Below, piece after piece: positions 53,168-62,199 of a DNA stretch of 64,000 nucleotides. Origin of the DNA: UBA1563 sp041671545 (GTDB taxonomy: Bacteria; Bacteroidota; Ignavibacteria; Ignavibacteriales; Ignavibacteriaceae). How positions within the stretch are numbered: the stretch's first letter is position 1; the number at the start of each line of letters is the position of its first letter. The stretch is taken from the NCBI GenBank assembly GCA_041671545.1, contig JBAZBI010000013.1, forward strand, positions 1 through 64,000, in the 5' to 3' direction. The notes beneath the pieces were generated by a model. The model searched no databases and was not told the DNA's origin. It worked only from the letters and a program-made list of their open reading frames with translations. The position numbers and the translations under genes are program-made.

Positions 53168-53746
53168 TTACACACTTCCTCTTTCTTTCACCGGATATTT
53201 CTCATTCACAAACTTTTCCGTTTGGGTGTGGAGGAAAGCAAACAAATACCCAAATCCAATTCCGATAATTGCTCCGCCGAGAATATCAGATGGATAATGG
53301 AGTCCAAGATAAACCCGCGAGATTGCAATAAGAGAAGCCACTATTGTTAAATACCATTTTGCTTTGGGATATATCAACAAAAAGAAAAATGCCACAGCAA
53401 AGTTATTTAAAGCGTGATTTGAAGGAAATGAAAACGTTCCCGTGCAGCCTAACGGTGTAAGTACATCGGGTAATGCATTGCATGGTCGTAAACGTTGAAA
53501 TATTTCTTTTATCACTCTTGCTCCAAGTTGATCTGTTGTAGCAACTAACAGCAAAACAAACAACGCGGCAATTCTTCCTTTTCTGCCTCCCTTAATAACA
53601 AGATAAAGCAGCGCAATAATATAAACGGGAAACCAATGACGTACATTTGTGATGAAGGAAAAGAAGACGTCGAGGATTCCTGATGAGAGGGTGTGATTAA
53701 AAAAATAGAAAACGGAAAGATCGAGTTGTTTCAGCAATTCAGCCAT
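53168..53746 (-). CDS. PAP2-family membrane phosphatase
   Basis: The 192-residue protein has five or six membrane helices and the three PAP2 motifs: KEIFQRLRPC (K-x6-RP, about 77-86), FPSNH (about 103-107) and SRVYLGLHYPSD (SR-x5-H-x3-D, about 142-153). PAP2 enzymes dephosphorylate lipid phosphates such as undecaprenyl pyrophosphate or phosphatidic acid; which applies here is not clear from sequence. The gene stands alone. Confidence 0.92.
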   Translation of the reverse strand: MAELLKQLDLSVFYFFNHTLSSGILDVFFSFITNVRHWFPVYIIALLYLVIKGGRKGRIAALFVLLLVATTDQLGARVIKEIFQRLRPCNALPDVLTPLGCTGTFSFPSNHALNNFAVAFFFLLIYPKAKWYLTIVASLIAISRVYLGLHYPSDILGGAIIGIGFGYLFAFLHTQTEKFVNEKYPVKERGSV

Positions 53747-53865
53747 TTTTTCTTTTCCTTTGAAAAATTCTTTCTAAATACTAATTTAGAACAGTATTAA
53801 ATCAATTACTTAAAATTCAATACTCGATACCGGAAGTTTTTAAAAATTACTCAATCAAGTTATTA

Positions 53866-56529
53866 ATGGCAAAATCAAATCCCAAATATTCACTCTTAAA
53901 TTTTCTTACAGACCCGACCGCATTATTTGATGACCGCAAATACGAATACATAAAAAAGGAATCGGAAGAATATCTCATCATTCCTTTAAAAGTTATTACG
54001 CTGCTTATTGCCGTCTCCGGATTATTTGCGATGGTTTTTGAAGTGCGGCATTTCTCGGAGTTTTCATTCCAGGTATATGGAACGCGTTTAGCCTCAACCT
54101 TGGTAGCTTTTATTATCCTTGTTATTCTGAATACCAAACACGCTTTAAAAAGACCGGTACTTCTGGTTCATACATTATTGGTTACCATCATTGTATCAAG
54201 CGGATATATGATCTATCTCATGCCGTCAACACTTATTGTTAATACGCAAATTGTCGGCTTAATGATCTTTACATCGGCGTTGTTCCTAAGCTGGGAAGTG
54301 AAGAACCAGATCATCGTTTCCATCTATTACAACATAGTTTTTGCCGGAGCAATACTTATCAACGGGAACAATATTTATTTTCTGCCGAATATGTTTGAGT
54401 CGGTAATTTTTGTTCTCTTCCTAAGCGTTATTTCTGTTGTTGGAAGCGCGGTAAGTTTCAAGCTCCGTTCCGAGTTGGCGGAAAAATCTTACAAGATGAA
54501 TTTATCTGAAAAGAAATTTCGCTCAATTATAAAAAATTCAGCCGAAGGGATATTCCAATCTACTTTTGAAGGAAGGTTTGTAACTACCAATCCTGCGCTT
54601 GCAAAAATTCTCGGTTACGAAAGCGAATACGAATTAAGGAAGATGAATATCACAAAAGATATTTACATGAATCCTGAAGACCGGACAAAGTTGATTGAAA
54701 TTTTAAAAGAACATAAAGAAGTCCGCAACCTCCGGATTCCCCTAAGAAGAAAAGACGGAAGCCCGGTTATGATTATCCTCAATGATCGTCTGGTTAAAGA
54801 TGAAGAGGGGAGATTCTTTTTTGAAGGAAATATGCAGGACATTACCGAGCAGATCAATTTAGAGCGGGAAAGAAAAAGAGCAGAAGAAAAACTCCGGCAG
54901 GAAATGGTAAAGTCGGAAGCGCTTGCAAACGATGCGGTCCATTCAAGCGAAGCAAAGAGTATTTTTCTTGCGAACATGAGTCACGAGATCCGCACACCGA
55001 TGAACGGTATTATCGGATTTTTGAATCTGATCGAGCAAGGCGCTTATCATAGTTCGGAAGAATTGCACGACTTTGTTAAAACGGCGAGACAATCGGCTGA
55101 ATCGCTGCTTGATCTTATCAACGATATTTTGGATTTCTCTAAGATCGAAGCCGGAAAACTTCAGCTTGAAGAGGAAGACTTAAATCTTCGTGAACTTATT
55201 ACCAGCGCTTTGCAGCCGGTTTCAACCAAGGTGAATGAAAAAAGATTAAAAGTAATGGTTGATGTTGATCCCGGAACAACTCCTTTGTTGATTGGAGATA
55301 GCAAACGGTTAAGACAAGTTTACATCAATCTTATTTCAAACGCGGTAAAATTTACGGATAAGGGACACATCCGCATCACTGTTAATTCTGAGAAGATCGA
55401 TCAGGAAAGAATTAAAATTATTTCTGCAATTGAAGATACCGGAGTCGGAATTCCACGTGAGAAAATGGATTCTCTCTTCAAATCTTTCTCTCAAATTGAT
55501 GGAACGATGTCTAGAAAATATGGCGGCACCGGATTGGGACTGGCAATCTGTAAAGAACTCGTTTCGCTAATGAACGGTTCAATTAAAGTTGATCCTGATT
55601 ATTCTAAAGGAAGCCGGTTTGTTTTCTCGGTTATTTTGAAAAAACAAAAAAACACCTCACTCTTTAGCGCAATTAAAAGTCAGGCGAAAACTGCAGAAAT
55701 TGAAGCTTCCGAACGAAATGCAATAAAAGAACCGGAACTTTCAAAAGATGAGTTACGAGATCTGCGGTCGCGGTTTAAAATTTTATTGGTTGAAGATAAT
55801 CCTGTAAATCAAAAAGTAGCTTCTAAAATTCTCGCGCAAGCCGGATTCCAAATTGATGCCGTAAATAATGGTCGTGAAGCTTACGATACTATGCTCGCTT
55901 TCGCGAGATATGATTTGATACTCATGGATATTCAAATGCCGGAAATGGACGGCTGGACTGCAACACAAAAGATAAGAGAGATAAAAGGAATCGGCGAAAC
56001 GATTCCGATAATTGCGATGACTGCTCACGCGCTCATCGGCGATAAAGACAAATGTCTTGCTGCAGGAATGAATGATTATATCTCAAAACCCATTAAGACC
56101 GATGAATTTATTGCGCTGCTTGATAAGTGGTTGAACGTTGGGAAAAATCAAGGAGAAGAGACAGAAGATGAGATTAAAAACGAGAGCAATGATATGAGCC
56201 AGGTCTTTGACAAAGCACAATTCTCTTCCATGAGTATGGATGATAAAGAATTTCAGTTCGATCTGATCTCAACTTTTCTTGCAGACACTTCCGAACGGAT
56301 AACTAAACTTGAAGAACATTTTCAGAATCGTGATTTTGTCAGAGGCGGCGCCGAAGGGCATACCATTAAAGGCGCCAGCTACGCGCTAGGCGCTAATTTA
56401 TTGGGTGATGTGGCTAAAGCTCTTGAATTTGCCGGGAAGGAAAGTGATCTGCAGGAAGCAAGACAACAAATCCCCAAAATCAAACAAGCTTTTGAACTGA
56501 CGAAAAAAGCGATGCAGGTTTACTTGTAG
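53866..56529 (+). CDS. Hybrid sensor histidine kinase (PAS, HisKA, HATPase, receiver, HPt)
   Basis: The 887-residue protein has about six N-terminal membrane helices (about 40-200), a PAS domain (about 215-335), HisKA with His in FLANMSHEIRTPMNG (about 364-378), HATPase_c (DTGVGIPREKMD, GGTGLGLAICKELV; about 475-590), a receiver with Asp in LILMDIQMPEMDG (about 685) and a C-terminal HPt domain with His in GAEGHTIKGASYALGA (about 830). It is a complete phosphorelay in one chain, and no regulator gene adjoins it, so its output is unknown. Its stop codon lies inside a palindromic repeat (56526-56553). Confidence 0.94.
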   Translation: MAKSNPKYSLLNFLTDPTALFDDRKYEYIKKESEEYLIIPLKVITLLIAVSGLFAMVFEVRHFSEFSFQVYGTRLASTLVAFIILVILNTKHALKRPVLLVHTLLVTIIVSSGYMIYLMPSTLIVNTQIVGLMIFTSALFLSWEVKNQIIVSIYYNIVFAGAILINGNNIYFLPNMFESVIFVLFLSVISVVGSAVSFKLRSELAEKSYKMNLSEKKFRSIIKNSAEGIFQSTFEGRFVTTNPALAKILGYESEYELRKMNITKDIYMNPEDRTKLIEILKEHKEVRNLRIPLRRKDGSPVMIILNDRLVKDEEGRFFFEGNMQDITEQINLERERKRAEEKLRQEMVKSEALANDAVHSSEAKSIFLANMSHEIRTPMNGIIGFLNLIEQGAYHSSEELHDFVKTARQSAESLLDLINDILDFSKIEAGKLQLEEEDLNLRELITSALQPVSTKVNEKRLKVMVDVDPGTTPLLIGDSKRLRQVYINLISNAVKFTDKGHIRITVNSEKIDQERIKIISAIEDTGVGIPREKMDSLFKSFSQIDGTMSRKYGGTGLGLAICKELVSLMNGSIKVDPDYSKGSRFVFSVILKKQKNTSLFSAIKSQAKTAEIEASERNAIKEPELSKDELRDLRSRFKILLVEDNPVNQKVASKILAQAGFQIDAVNNGREAYDTMLAFARYDLILMDIQMPEMDGWTATQKIREIKGIGETIPIIAMTAHALIGDKDKCLAAGMNDYISKPIKTDEFIALLDKWLNVGKNQGEETEDEIKNESNDMSQVFDKAQFSSMSMDDKEFQFDLISTFLADTSERITKLEEHFQNRDFVRGGAEGHTIKGASYALGANLLGDVAKALEFAGKESDLQEARQQIPKIKQAFELTKKAMQVYL

Positions 56530-56553
56530 AGCCATGCCATGGCATGGCTCTGT
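56526..56553. repeat. Perfect 24-base palindrome at a convergent gene end
   Basis: AGAGCCATGCCA followed directly by TGGCATGGCTCT (56528-56551) is a perfect palindrome beginning with GTAGAG, like the hairpin at 29319-29346. The kinase stop codon TAG (56527-56529) is part of it. It separates two convergent genes and ends one base before the HMA protein's stop codon, so it may work as a two-way terminator. Confidence 0.75.
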
Positions 56554-56765
56554 TATTTTACTTCCACTGCCGTATAGCCGGCTTTTTTTAAGAGATCAAC
56601 AACTGATTCTGAAGATATCGATTCACTTTTAACCGAGAGAATTCTCTCCGGGTTTTCAAGATCAACTTTCCATTCTTCTATTTGTTTTTCTCCGTTAAGG
56701 AATGGAGTAACCGTAGCAATACAGCCGTTGCACTTGATGTTCGTTTTAAATAGTAATTCTGCCAT
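56553..56765 (-). CDS. Small HMA-domain copper-binding protein
   Basis: The 70-residue protein is one heavy-metal-associated domain with the metal site IKCNGCIATV (Cys near 13 and 16) and the usual beta-alpha-beta pattern. It is probably a cytosolic copper chaperone for the adjacent P-type ATPase, whose stop codon lies 11 bases upstream of its start on the same strand. Confidence 0.85.
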   Translation of the reverse strand: MAELLFKTNIKCNGCIATVTPFLNGEKQIEEWKVDLENPERILSVKSESISSESVVDLLKKAGYTAVEVK

Positions 56766-56776
56766 AATATTTAACT

Positions 56777-59017
56777 TTAAGATAATTTTAAACTTTTTAA
56801 ACGTAAACTGTTAGAAACCACAGAGACCGAACTCATCGCCATAGAAATTCCCGCGATCATCGGATCAATTTGAAAACCGGTGAACGGATAAAAAACTCCC
56901 GCAGCAACCGGGATTAAAACAATGTTGTAAACAAACGCCCAAAACAAATTTTGCTTAATCGTTTTTACCGTTGCGCGCGAAAGAGTGATTGCTTTAACAA
57001 TCGAAAACAGATCCGATTTCATCAACGTAACTTGCGCAACATCCATTGCAATATCGGTTCCTCTTGCCATTGCGATGCTAACATCTGCAACCGTTAACGC
57101 CTGCGCGTCGTTTATTCCGTCTCCAACCATTCCTACAATATTATTTTCTTTTTGAATTTGCTTAACGAACTCAGCTTTTTGAGAAGGAAGTAATTCAGAT
57201 TGAAATGAATCGATCCCAACTTTTTTTGCGACCGCGTAAGCTGTCTGGTGATTATCGCCGGTGAGCATAAAGACTTTAATTCCCATCTTTTTTAATTGAT
57301 GGATTGCTTCTTTAGAAGTTTCCTTAACCGCATCGGCAATAGCGATTAAGCAAAGGGTCCGGTGTTCATCCGCAAAAAATATAATTGAATTTGCTTCATC
57401 TTTTAATTCCGCGGCGCGGTGTTGCAGTTCGTCATCAACCAAAATATTTTGTTGAAAGAGAAAAACTTCATGCCCGAGAAAATATTTTGAATTTGCGACA
57501 GTTGCAGTTACTCCTTTACCGGTTACGGCTTCAAACGATTCAACTTCGACTTTCTTATTCGCTTCTGTTGTAAAATGATTAACAACTGCAGAAGCTAAAG
57601 GATGTTCCGACTTACTCTCAATTGAATAGAGAATATTTTCAAGATCATTTTTATTTAGCGTTCCTTTTTTCCAAACCACTTCAACAACTTTAGGATTTCC
57701 TTCGGTGATCGTTCCCGTTTTATCAAGAATAAGCGCATTCATTTTGTGCGCTTTTTCTAAACTTTCGGCATCCTTAATAAGGATTCCGTTTTCTGCCCCT
57801 TTGCCGATTCCAACCATTAATGCTGTTGGCGTTGCCAAGCCAAGCGCACACGGGCAAGCAATGATGAGCACGGTTATCATCCCCGTTACACCTTGTATAA
57901 AATATCCCGTTCCGCCTATGATGATCCATAAAAAAAATGTCAGCACTGCCGTAGCTACAACAACCGGAACAAATACAGAAGCAATTTTATCAACTAATTT
58001 TTGCACCGGCGCTTTACTGCTTTGCGCTTGCTGTACTTGCTGAATTATTTGTGCAAGCAAAGTTTCTTCACCTATCTGCAGCGCTTCAATCTGTAAACTT
58101 CCTTTTTGATTCAGCGTTCCGGCGAAAACTTTTTCTCCCGATTTTTTCAACACCGGAAGAGATTCACCAGTTAACATACTTTCATCTAAATAAGATTCGC
58201 CGCTTTGCACTTTTCCATCAACAGCAATGCGTTCGCCCGGTTTTACGATTATCGTTTCGCTTTTCAGAATTTCTTTAATAGAAATGATAACTTCTTTTCC
58301 GTTACGAATTACAGTCACAGTATTCGGCTGAAGGTTCATCAATTTTTTTATTGCTTCGGCAGAACGATGTTTTGCCTTTTCTTCAAGAAACTTTCCGAGT
58401 AAAATGAACGAAACAATTACCGCTGCCGATTCAAAATAAAGATGCGGTTCAAAGCCGCGTGAGATGAGAAACGAAGGATAAATCACGTTGAACAGACTAA
58501 ACAGAAAAGCGATTCCCGTGCTTAACGCAACCAGTGTATCCATATTGGTTTGTAAATGCTTTCCTTTTTGATACGCTTGAATAAAAAAATCTCTTCCGAA
58601 ATAAAACAAAATCACTCCGGTAAGCAGCATTAAAATCCATTGTGTGCTTTCCGCCGGATGATGAAAAAACATTGCAAGCACGACAACCGGAGCGGTTAAA
58701 ATCAAAGAGAAGATTACGTTTGATTTTGCTTTTGCAAGTTTCAGTTTTCTTTCTTCATCTAATTGCTGTGGTGTTTTGATTTCGTCAATTTGTAAATCAT
58801 AACCGATGGTTTGCACAGCTTCTTTCATTTGCTTCGGGGAAACAAGTTTCTGATTAAACTCCACCATTACGGTGTTGTCCGCATAATTAACTGACGCAGA
58901 AAAAATTCCGTTTTGCGATTTTAACATTGATTCCACGCTGACTGCGCACGCAGAACAGGTCATCCCGATTACGGGAAATATTTTTTTTTCATTTTTCATT
59001 TTTTGCCGTAAATCCAT
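56777..59017 (-). CDS. copA: Copper-translocating P-type ATPase (CopA type)
   Basis: The 746-residue pump has one N-terminal HMA domain with GMTCSACAV (about 18-26), eight membrane helices, the transport motif CPCALGLATPTAL (about 390-402), the phosphorylation site DKTGTITEG, SEHPLASAV and MVGDGINDAQAL. The CPC motif is that of Cu(+)/Ag(+) exporting P1B-1 ATPases, which pump copper out of the cytosol. ATG at 59017 and at 58999 (MKNEKK) are both possible. The gene lies between the small HMA protein and the HMA-AraC regulator, all on the minus strand. Confidence 0.94.
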   Translation of the reverse strand: MDLRQKMKNEKKIFPVIGMTCSACAVSVESMLKSQNGIFSASVNYADNTVMVEFNQKLVSPKQMKEAVQTIGYDLQIDEIKTPQQLDEERKLKLAKAKSNVIFSLILTAPVVVLAMFFHHPAESTQWILMLLTGVILFYFGRDFFIQAYQKGKHLQTNMDTLVALSTGIAFLFSLFNVIYPSFLISRGFEPHLYFESAAVIVSFILLGKFLEEKAKHRSAEAIKKLMNLQPNTVTVIRNGKEVIISIKEILKSETIIVKPGERIAVDGKVQSGESYLDESMLTGESLPVLKKSGEKVFAGTLNQKGSLQIEALQIGEETLLAQIIQQVQQAQSSKAPVQKLVDKIASVFVPVVVATAVLTFFLWIIIGGTGYFIQGVTGMITVLIIACPCALGLATPTALMVGIGKGAENGILIKDAESLEKAHKMNALILDKTGTITEGNPKVVEVVWKKGTLNKNDLENILYSIESKSEHPLASAVVNHFTTEANKKVEVESFEAVTGKGVTATVANSKYFLGHEVFLFQQNILVDDELQHRAAELKDEANSIIFFADEHRTLCLIAIADAVKETSKEAIHQLKKMGIKVFMLTGDNHQTAYAVAKKVGIDSFQSELLPSQKAEFVKQIQKENNIVGMVGDGINDAQALTVADVSIAMARGTDIAMDVAQVTLMKSDLFSIVKAITLSRATVKTIKQNLFWAFVYNIVLIPVAAGVFYPFTGFQIDPMIAGISMAMSSVSVVSNSLRLKSLKLS

Positions 59018-59049
59018 AATCTAACAAAGCCAGAATCAAATAATTTGAA

Positions 59050-59130
59050 ATGAATGGCTGAATGTTTGCATGATTGAATGGAAAACAGCAATTAATTCTA
59101 AATTAAAACCATTCATCCATTCATCCATTC
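59050..59130. repeat. CATTCATC inverted/tandem repeat
   Basis: ATGAATGGCTGAATG ... TGATTGAATGG (59050-59081) faces CCATTCATCCATTCATCCATTC (59109-59130), a short tandem run of CCATTCAT. The arms are complementary. It fills the gap between copA and the HMA-AraC gene. Confidence 0.5.
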
Positions 59131-59206
59131 TGTCATTTTTTTGTACAAAAATAAATATTTGTAGATGAAGTTCGTTATAAAATTTTAGACTTGGTTTGTA
59201 AGATTG

Positions 59207-59785
59207 TTAATGAGGACTGAGTTTGTCGAGCGGTTTTCGCTGTGGGAGTTTTAGATTTTTAAATTGTGTGGGAGTTAATCCCGTAACTTGTTTAAACTGA
59301 TTGGAAAGATGCGCAACACTGCTGTAACCAAGTTTGAAAGACATCTCACTCAACGTAAAATCATTATAAACGAGCCACTCTTTTACGCGTTCTACTTTTT
59401 GAAGAATGAAAAACTTCTCAATAGTTATACCCGTCATCGAAGAGAAAAGGGAAGTGAGATAATGATAATCTTTTCCAAGTTTTTCGGAAAGGTAATCCGA
59501 AAAATTGATGTTCATCGCCTCAAGTTTGTCTTGATAGATCAACTCGATAATGGTTGTCTTGATCGTATCAACAAGCTGCGCTTTTTTGTCTTCGATCAAT
59601 TCAAAACCGTTTTCCTCAAGAATCATTTTAATCGGCTCAAGAGTTTTTTCTTCCGGAAACGAAACCACTGCTTTGCCAAGTTCAACGGAATGAACCGTGC
59701 AGCCGAGTTTTTCTAATTCATCATGTACAACCTTTACGCAGCGGTTGCAAACCATGTTTTTAATATGTAATTCTTGTTTAGTCAT
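59207..59785 (-). CDS. AraC-family regulator with N-terminal HMA domain
   Basis: The 192-residue protein joins a heavy-metal-associated domain (about 1-70, metal site NMVCNRCVKV with Cys near 13 and 16) to an AraC-type double helix-turn-helix domain (about 85-182; MSFKLGYSSVAHLSNQFKQVTGLTPTQFK is the second motif's region). The HMA half probably senses Cu(+) directly, and the AraC half should regulate copA and the small HMA gene. Such fusions occur in Bacteroidota next to copper pumps. It is the first gene of the minus-strand copper cluster. Confidence 0.88.
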   Translation of the reverse strand: MTKQELHIKNMVCNRCVKVVHDELEKLGCTVHSVELGKAVVSFPEEKTLEPIKMILEENGFELIEDKKAQLVDTIKTTIIELIYQDKLEAMNINFSDYLSEKLGKDYHYLTSLFSSMTGITIEKFFILQKVERVKEWLVYNDFTLSEMSFKLGYSSVAHLSNQFKQVTGLTPTQFKNLKLPQRKPLDKLSPH

Positions 59786-59876
59786 TGGTCAATGGGTCAT
59801 TTGTCAATAGGTCATCGGTCATTGGTCAGAAGTCATTTTCAATTATAAATGACCGTTGACCAATGACTATTGACTA
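59783..59876. repeat. GGTCATTGGTCA-type repeat region
   Basis: Short units related to GGTCATTGGTCA recur at irregular spacing (59786-59829), then their complement appears (ATGACCGTTGACCAATGACT, about 59849-59868). The region can fold into a long imperfect hairpin. It fills the whole gap between the HMA-AraC regulator and rocD. The copper regulator's own promoter must overlap it. Confidence 0.6.
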
Positions 59877-59879
59877 TTC

Positions 59880-61082
59880 TCACTCCATCACGAGTACTTC
59901 GGCAACTTTTTCCATTGCCCAGTCAATTTCTTCTTTAGTTATTACCAACGGAGGAGCGAACCGGATAACGTTGGTATGTGTTTCTTTGCAAAGTAAACCG
60001 CGGTCTTTTAGGGCTTCGCAGAATCTTCTTGCGCCGCCTGCTTCGGGAAACAGTTCAACACCGATGAACAAACCTTTGCCGCGTATCTCTTTTATGTGTT
60101 TTGATTTTATTCCATTTAATTTTTCTCTGAAATAATTTCCCATTTCAAAAGAATTTTCAACTAACTTTTCTTCAATGAGAACTTTAATGCTTTCGCGCGC
60201 AATTGCAGCGCCGAGAGGATTTCCACCAAAGGTTGATCCGTGATCTCCCGGATTAAATACGCCAAGTAGTTGTCTATCAGCTAAAACTGCCGACACCGGA
60301 TAACAACCGCCTGAAAGGGCTTTCCCAATAATTACAGCATCGGGACGGATTTTTTCATACTCGAATGCAAAAAGTTTTCCACTTCTTCCTAAACCTGATT
60401 GAATTTCATCCGCAATAAACAACACGTTATTTTTTCTGCAAATCTCAAAAGCTTTCTGCAAATATCCTTCCGGAGGAACAATAACGCCCCCTTCGCCTTG
60501 TATCGGTTCGACTAAAAAGGCAACCGTGTTTTTGCTTATCATTTGTTCGAGCAATTCAACATCACCGTAAGGAATAATTTTGTAACCCGGAGTAAATGGA
60601 CCGAATCCGTCTTTATACTGTTCTTCTGTAGAAAAAGAAATTATCGAGATCGTTCTGCCGGAAAAATTATTTGTGCAGCAGATAATTTCGGCTTTATTTT
60701 CTTCAACGCCTTTAACTTTGTAACCCCATTTGCGTGCGGCTTTCAAAGCGGTCTCAACCGCTTCGGCTCCTGAGTTCATCGGAAGCATCATTTCATATCC
60801 GGTAAGTTCGCACAACTCTTTGCAGAGGAACGGAAGCTGGTCGTTTCTAAATGCGCGAGAAGTGAGTGTAACTTTTTCCAATTGTTCTTTTGCTTTATTA
60901 ACAATGCGCGGATGGCAATGTCCTTGATTAACTGCCGAATAAGCGGCAAGGCAGTCGAGATATTTGTTCCCATCAACATCCCAAACCCAAACACCTTTAG
61001 CTTTTTCGATTACAACATCTAGCGGATGATAATTGTGCGCGCCGTATTGGTCTTCAATATTTATAATTTCTTTAGAGGTCAT
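59880..61082 (-). CDS. rocD: Ornithine--oxo-acid aminotransferase
   Basis: The 400-residue PLP enzyme transfers the delta-amino group of ornithine to 2-oxoglutarate, giving glutamate-5-semialdehyde. Family signatures include YGAHNYHPLDVVI (about 13-25), SGAEAVETALKAARKWGY (about 104-121), VEPIQGEGGVIVPPEGYL (about 195-212), ADEIQSGLGRSGK and the PLP lysine in IGKALSGGCYPVSA (about 250). The YGAHNYHP start separates it from acetylornithine aminotransferases. The start codon is followed by MTSKEI; no operon partner is adjacent. Confidence 0.94.
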   Translation of the reverse strand: MTSKEIINIEDQYGAHNYHPLDVVIEKAKGVWVWDVDGNKYLDCLAAYSAVNQGHCHPRIVNKAKEQLEKVTLTSRAFRNDQLPFLCKELCELTGYEMMLPMNSGAEAVETALKAARKWGYKVKGVEENKAEIICCTNNFSGRTISIISFSTEEQYKDGFGPFTPGYKIIPYGDVELLEQMISKNTVAFLVEPIQGEGGVIVPPEGYLQKAFEICRKNNVLFIADEIQSGLGRSGKLFAFEYEKIRPDAVIIGKALSGGCYPVSAVLADRQLLGVFNPGDHGSTFGGNPLGAAIARESIKVLIEEKLVENSFEMGNYFREKLNGIKSKHIKEIRGKGLFIGVELFPEAGGARRFCEALKDRGLLCKETHTNVIRFAPPLVITKEEIDWAMEKVAEVLVME

Positions 61083-61336
61083 AAAGTTTCCTTGATTTTT
61101 ATTTCTTCATTTATAATTTAATAAATTATACGCTGAAAGTCAGTAGTGCGAGAAAAAAGTACCCGATCTAATTGCCGAATTTACCTATATCCCTTTATTT
61201 TTAGCGCCTTTTAGCAATGCCTTGTTAATCCCTCTCAGTTTTTTTAATTTATACGTGAAGTTAAAAGAAATACACAATAAATTAACTTATAACTCAAGGG
61301 ATCGTTTTTTGATCCAATCTATCTACGGAATAGCAA

Positions 61337-62173
61337 ATGAATAAATTTTTTCTTTTTTTCTTAATATTAATTTTAGCAGTTCAATATAATTATGGTTGGG
61401 GAGAAAAGGGGCACAAATTAATTGTTAAACATGCAATGGAGATTTTACCAACTGAGATGAAAGATTTCCGTCAATTGTCGGAATATCTTATAGCGGAGGC
61501 AAGTCAACCTGACCGTAGAAAAAAATATATTGGGGATGAATTCCCGAAGCATTTTATCGATCTCGATTATTTCAAAGAGTTTAACCAGGCAAGAATGATC
61601 GAAGATAGGGATTCACTAAGTAAAATTTATGGCGATTCGGTTGTTACGATTAACGGAATTTTGCCATGGGTTTTGGAAGACACCTATCATCAGTTGGTTT
61701 TGGCGATGAAGCAAAAACAGAAAGTAAAAACCAAAGAAATGATGCGCGATCTTTCCCACTATTTTGCCGATGCGCATCAACCGATGCACACCATTCTCAA
61801 TTATAACGGGCAATTAAGCGGACAAACCGGTATTCATGAGCGGTATGAATCGGAGATGGTAAATGCTCATCTTCCTGAATTGGAAAAAGTCTTTGTAAAA
61901 AATGTAAAAGTCAAAAAAATCGATAACCTGAAAAATGATTTCTTTCAAACAGTTTACCGTTCAAACGCTCGAAGCGCTATTTTATTTTCTGCCGATTTAG
62001 TTGCTGCGAATGAGACCTCCGGTAAATACGATTCTCTGTATTATAAAATTTTATGGTTCAAGACTAAATATGTAACTGAAGAGGCTATACAAGAAGCCGC
62101 TGAAGACATAGCCGCTGTTTATTATACTGCCTGGCTTGAAGCCGGCAAACCAAAATTTAATTCTTTCAAATAA
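61337..62173 (+). CDS. S1/P1-family nuclease
   Basis: The 278-residue exported protein has a signal peptide (about 1-20). The mature N-terminus would begin WGEKGHKLI, the Trp that ligates zinc in S1/P1 nucleases; further zinc ligands are visible in HFIDLDYF, LSHYFADAHQPMHT and GIHERYESEMV. Members cleave single-stranded nucleic acids, or act as phospholipase C relatives, outside the cytoplasm. Length matches P1 nuclease. It precedes the amylase gene by 26 bases and may share its transcript. Confidence 0.9.
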   Translation: MNKFFLFFLILILAVQYNYGWGEKGHKLIVKHAMEILPTEMKDFRQLSEYLIAEASQPDRRKKYIGDEFPKHFIDLDYFKEFNQARMIEDRDSLSKIYGDSVVTINGILPWVLEDTYHQLVLAMKQKQKVKTKEMMRDLSHYFADAHQPMHTILNYNGQLSGQTGIHERYESEMVNAHLPELEKVFVKNVKVKKIDNLKNDFFQTVYRSNARSAILFSADLVAANETSGKYDSLYYKILWFKTKYVTEEAIQEAAEDIAAVYYTAWLEAGKPKFNSFK

Positions 62174-62199
62174 TTATCATTAAAACTATTGGAGTTTTT

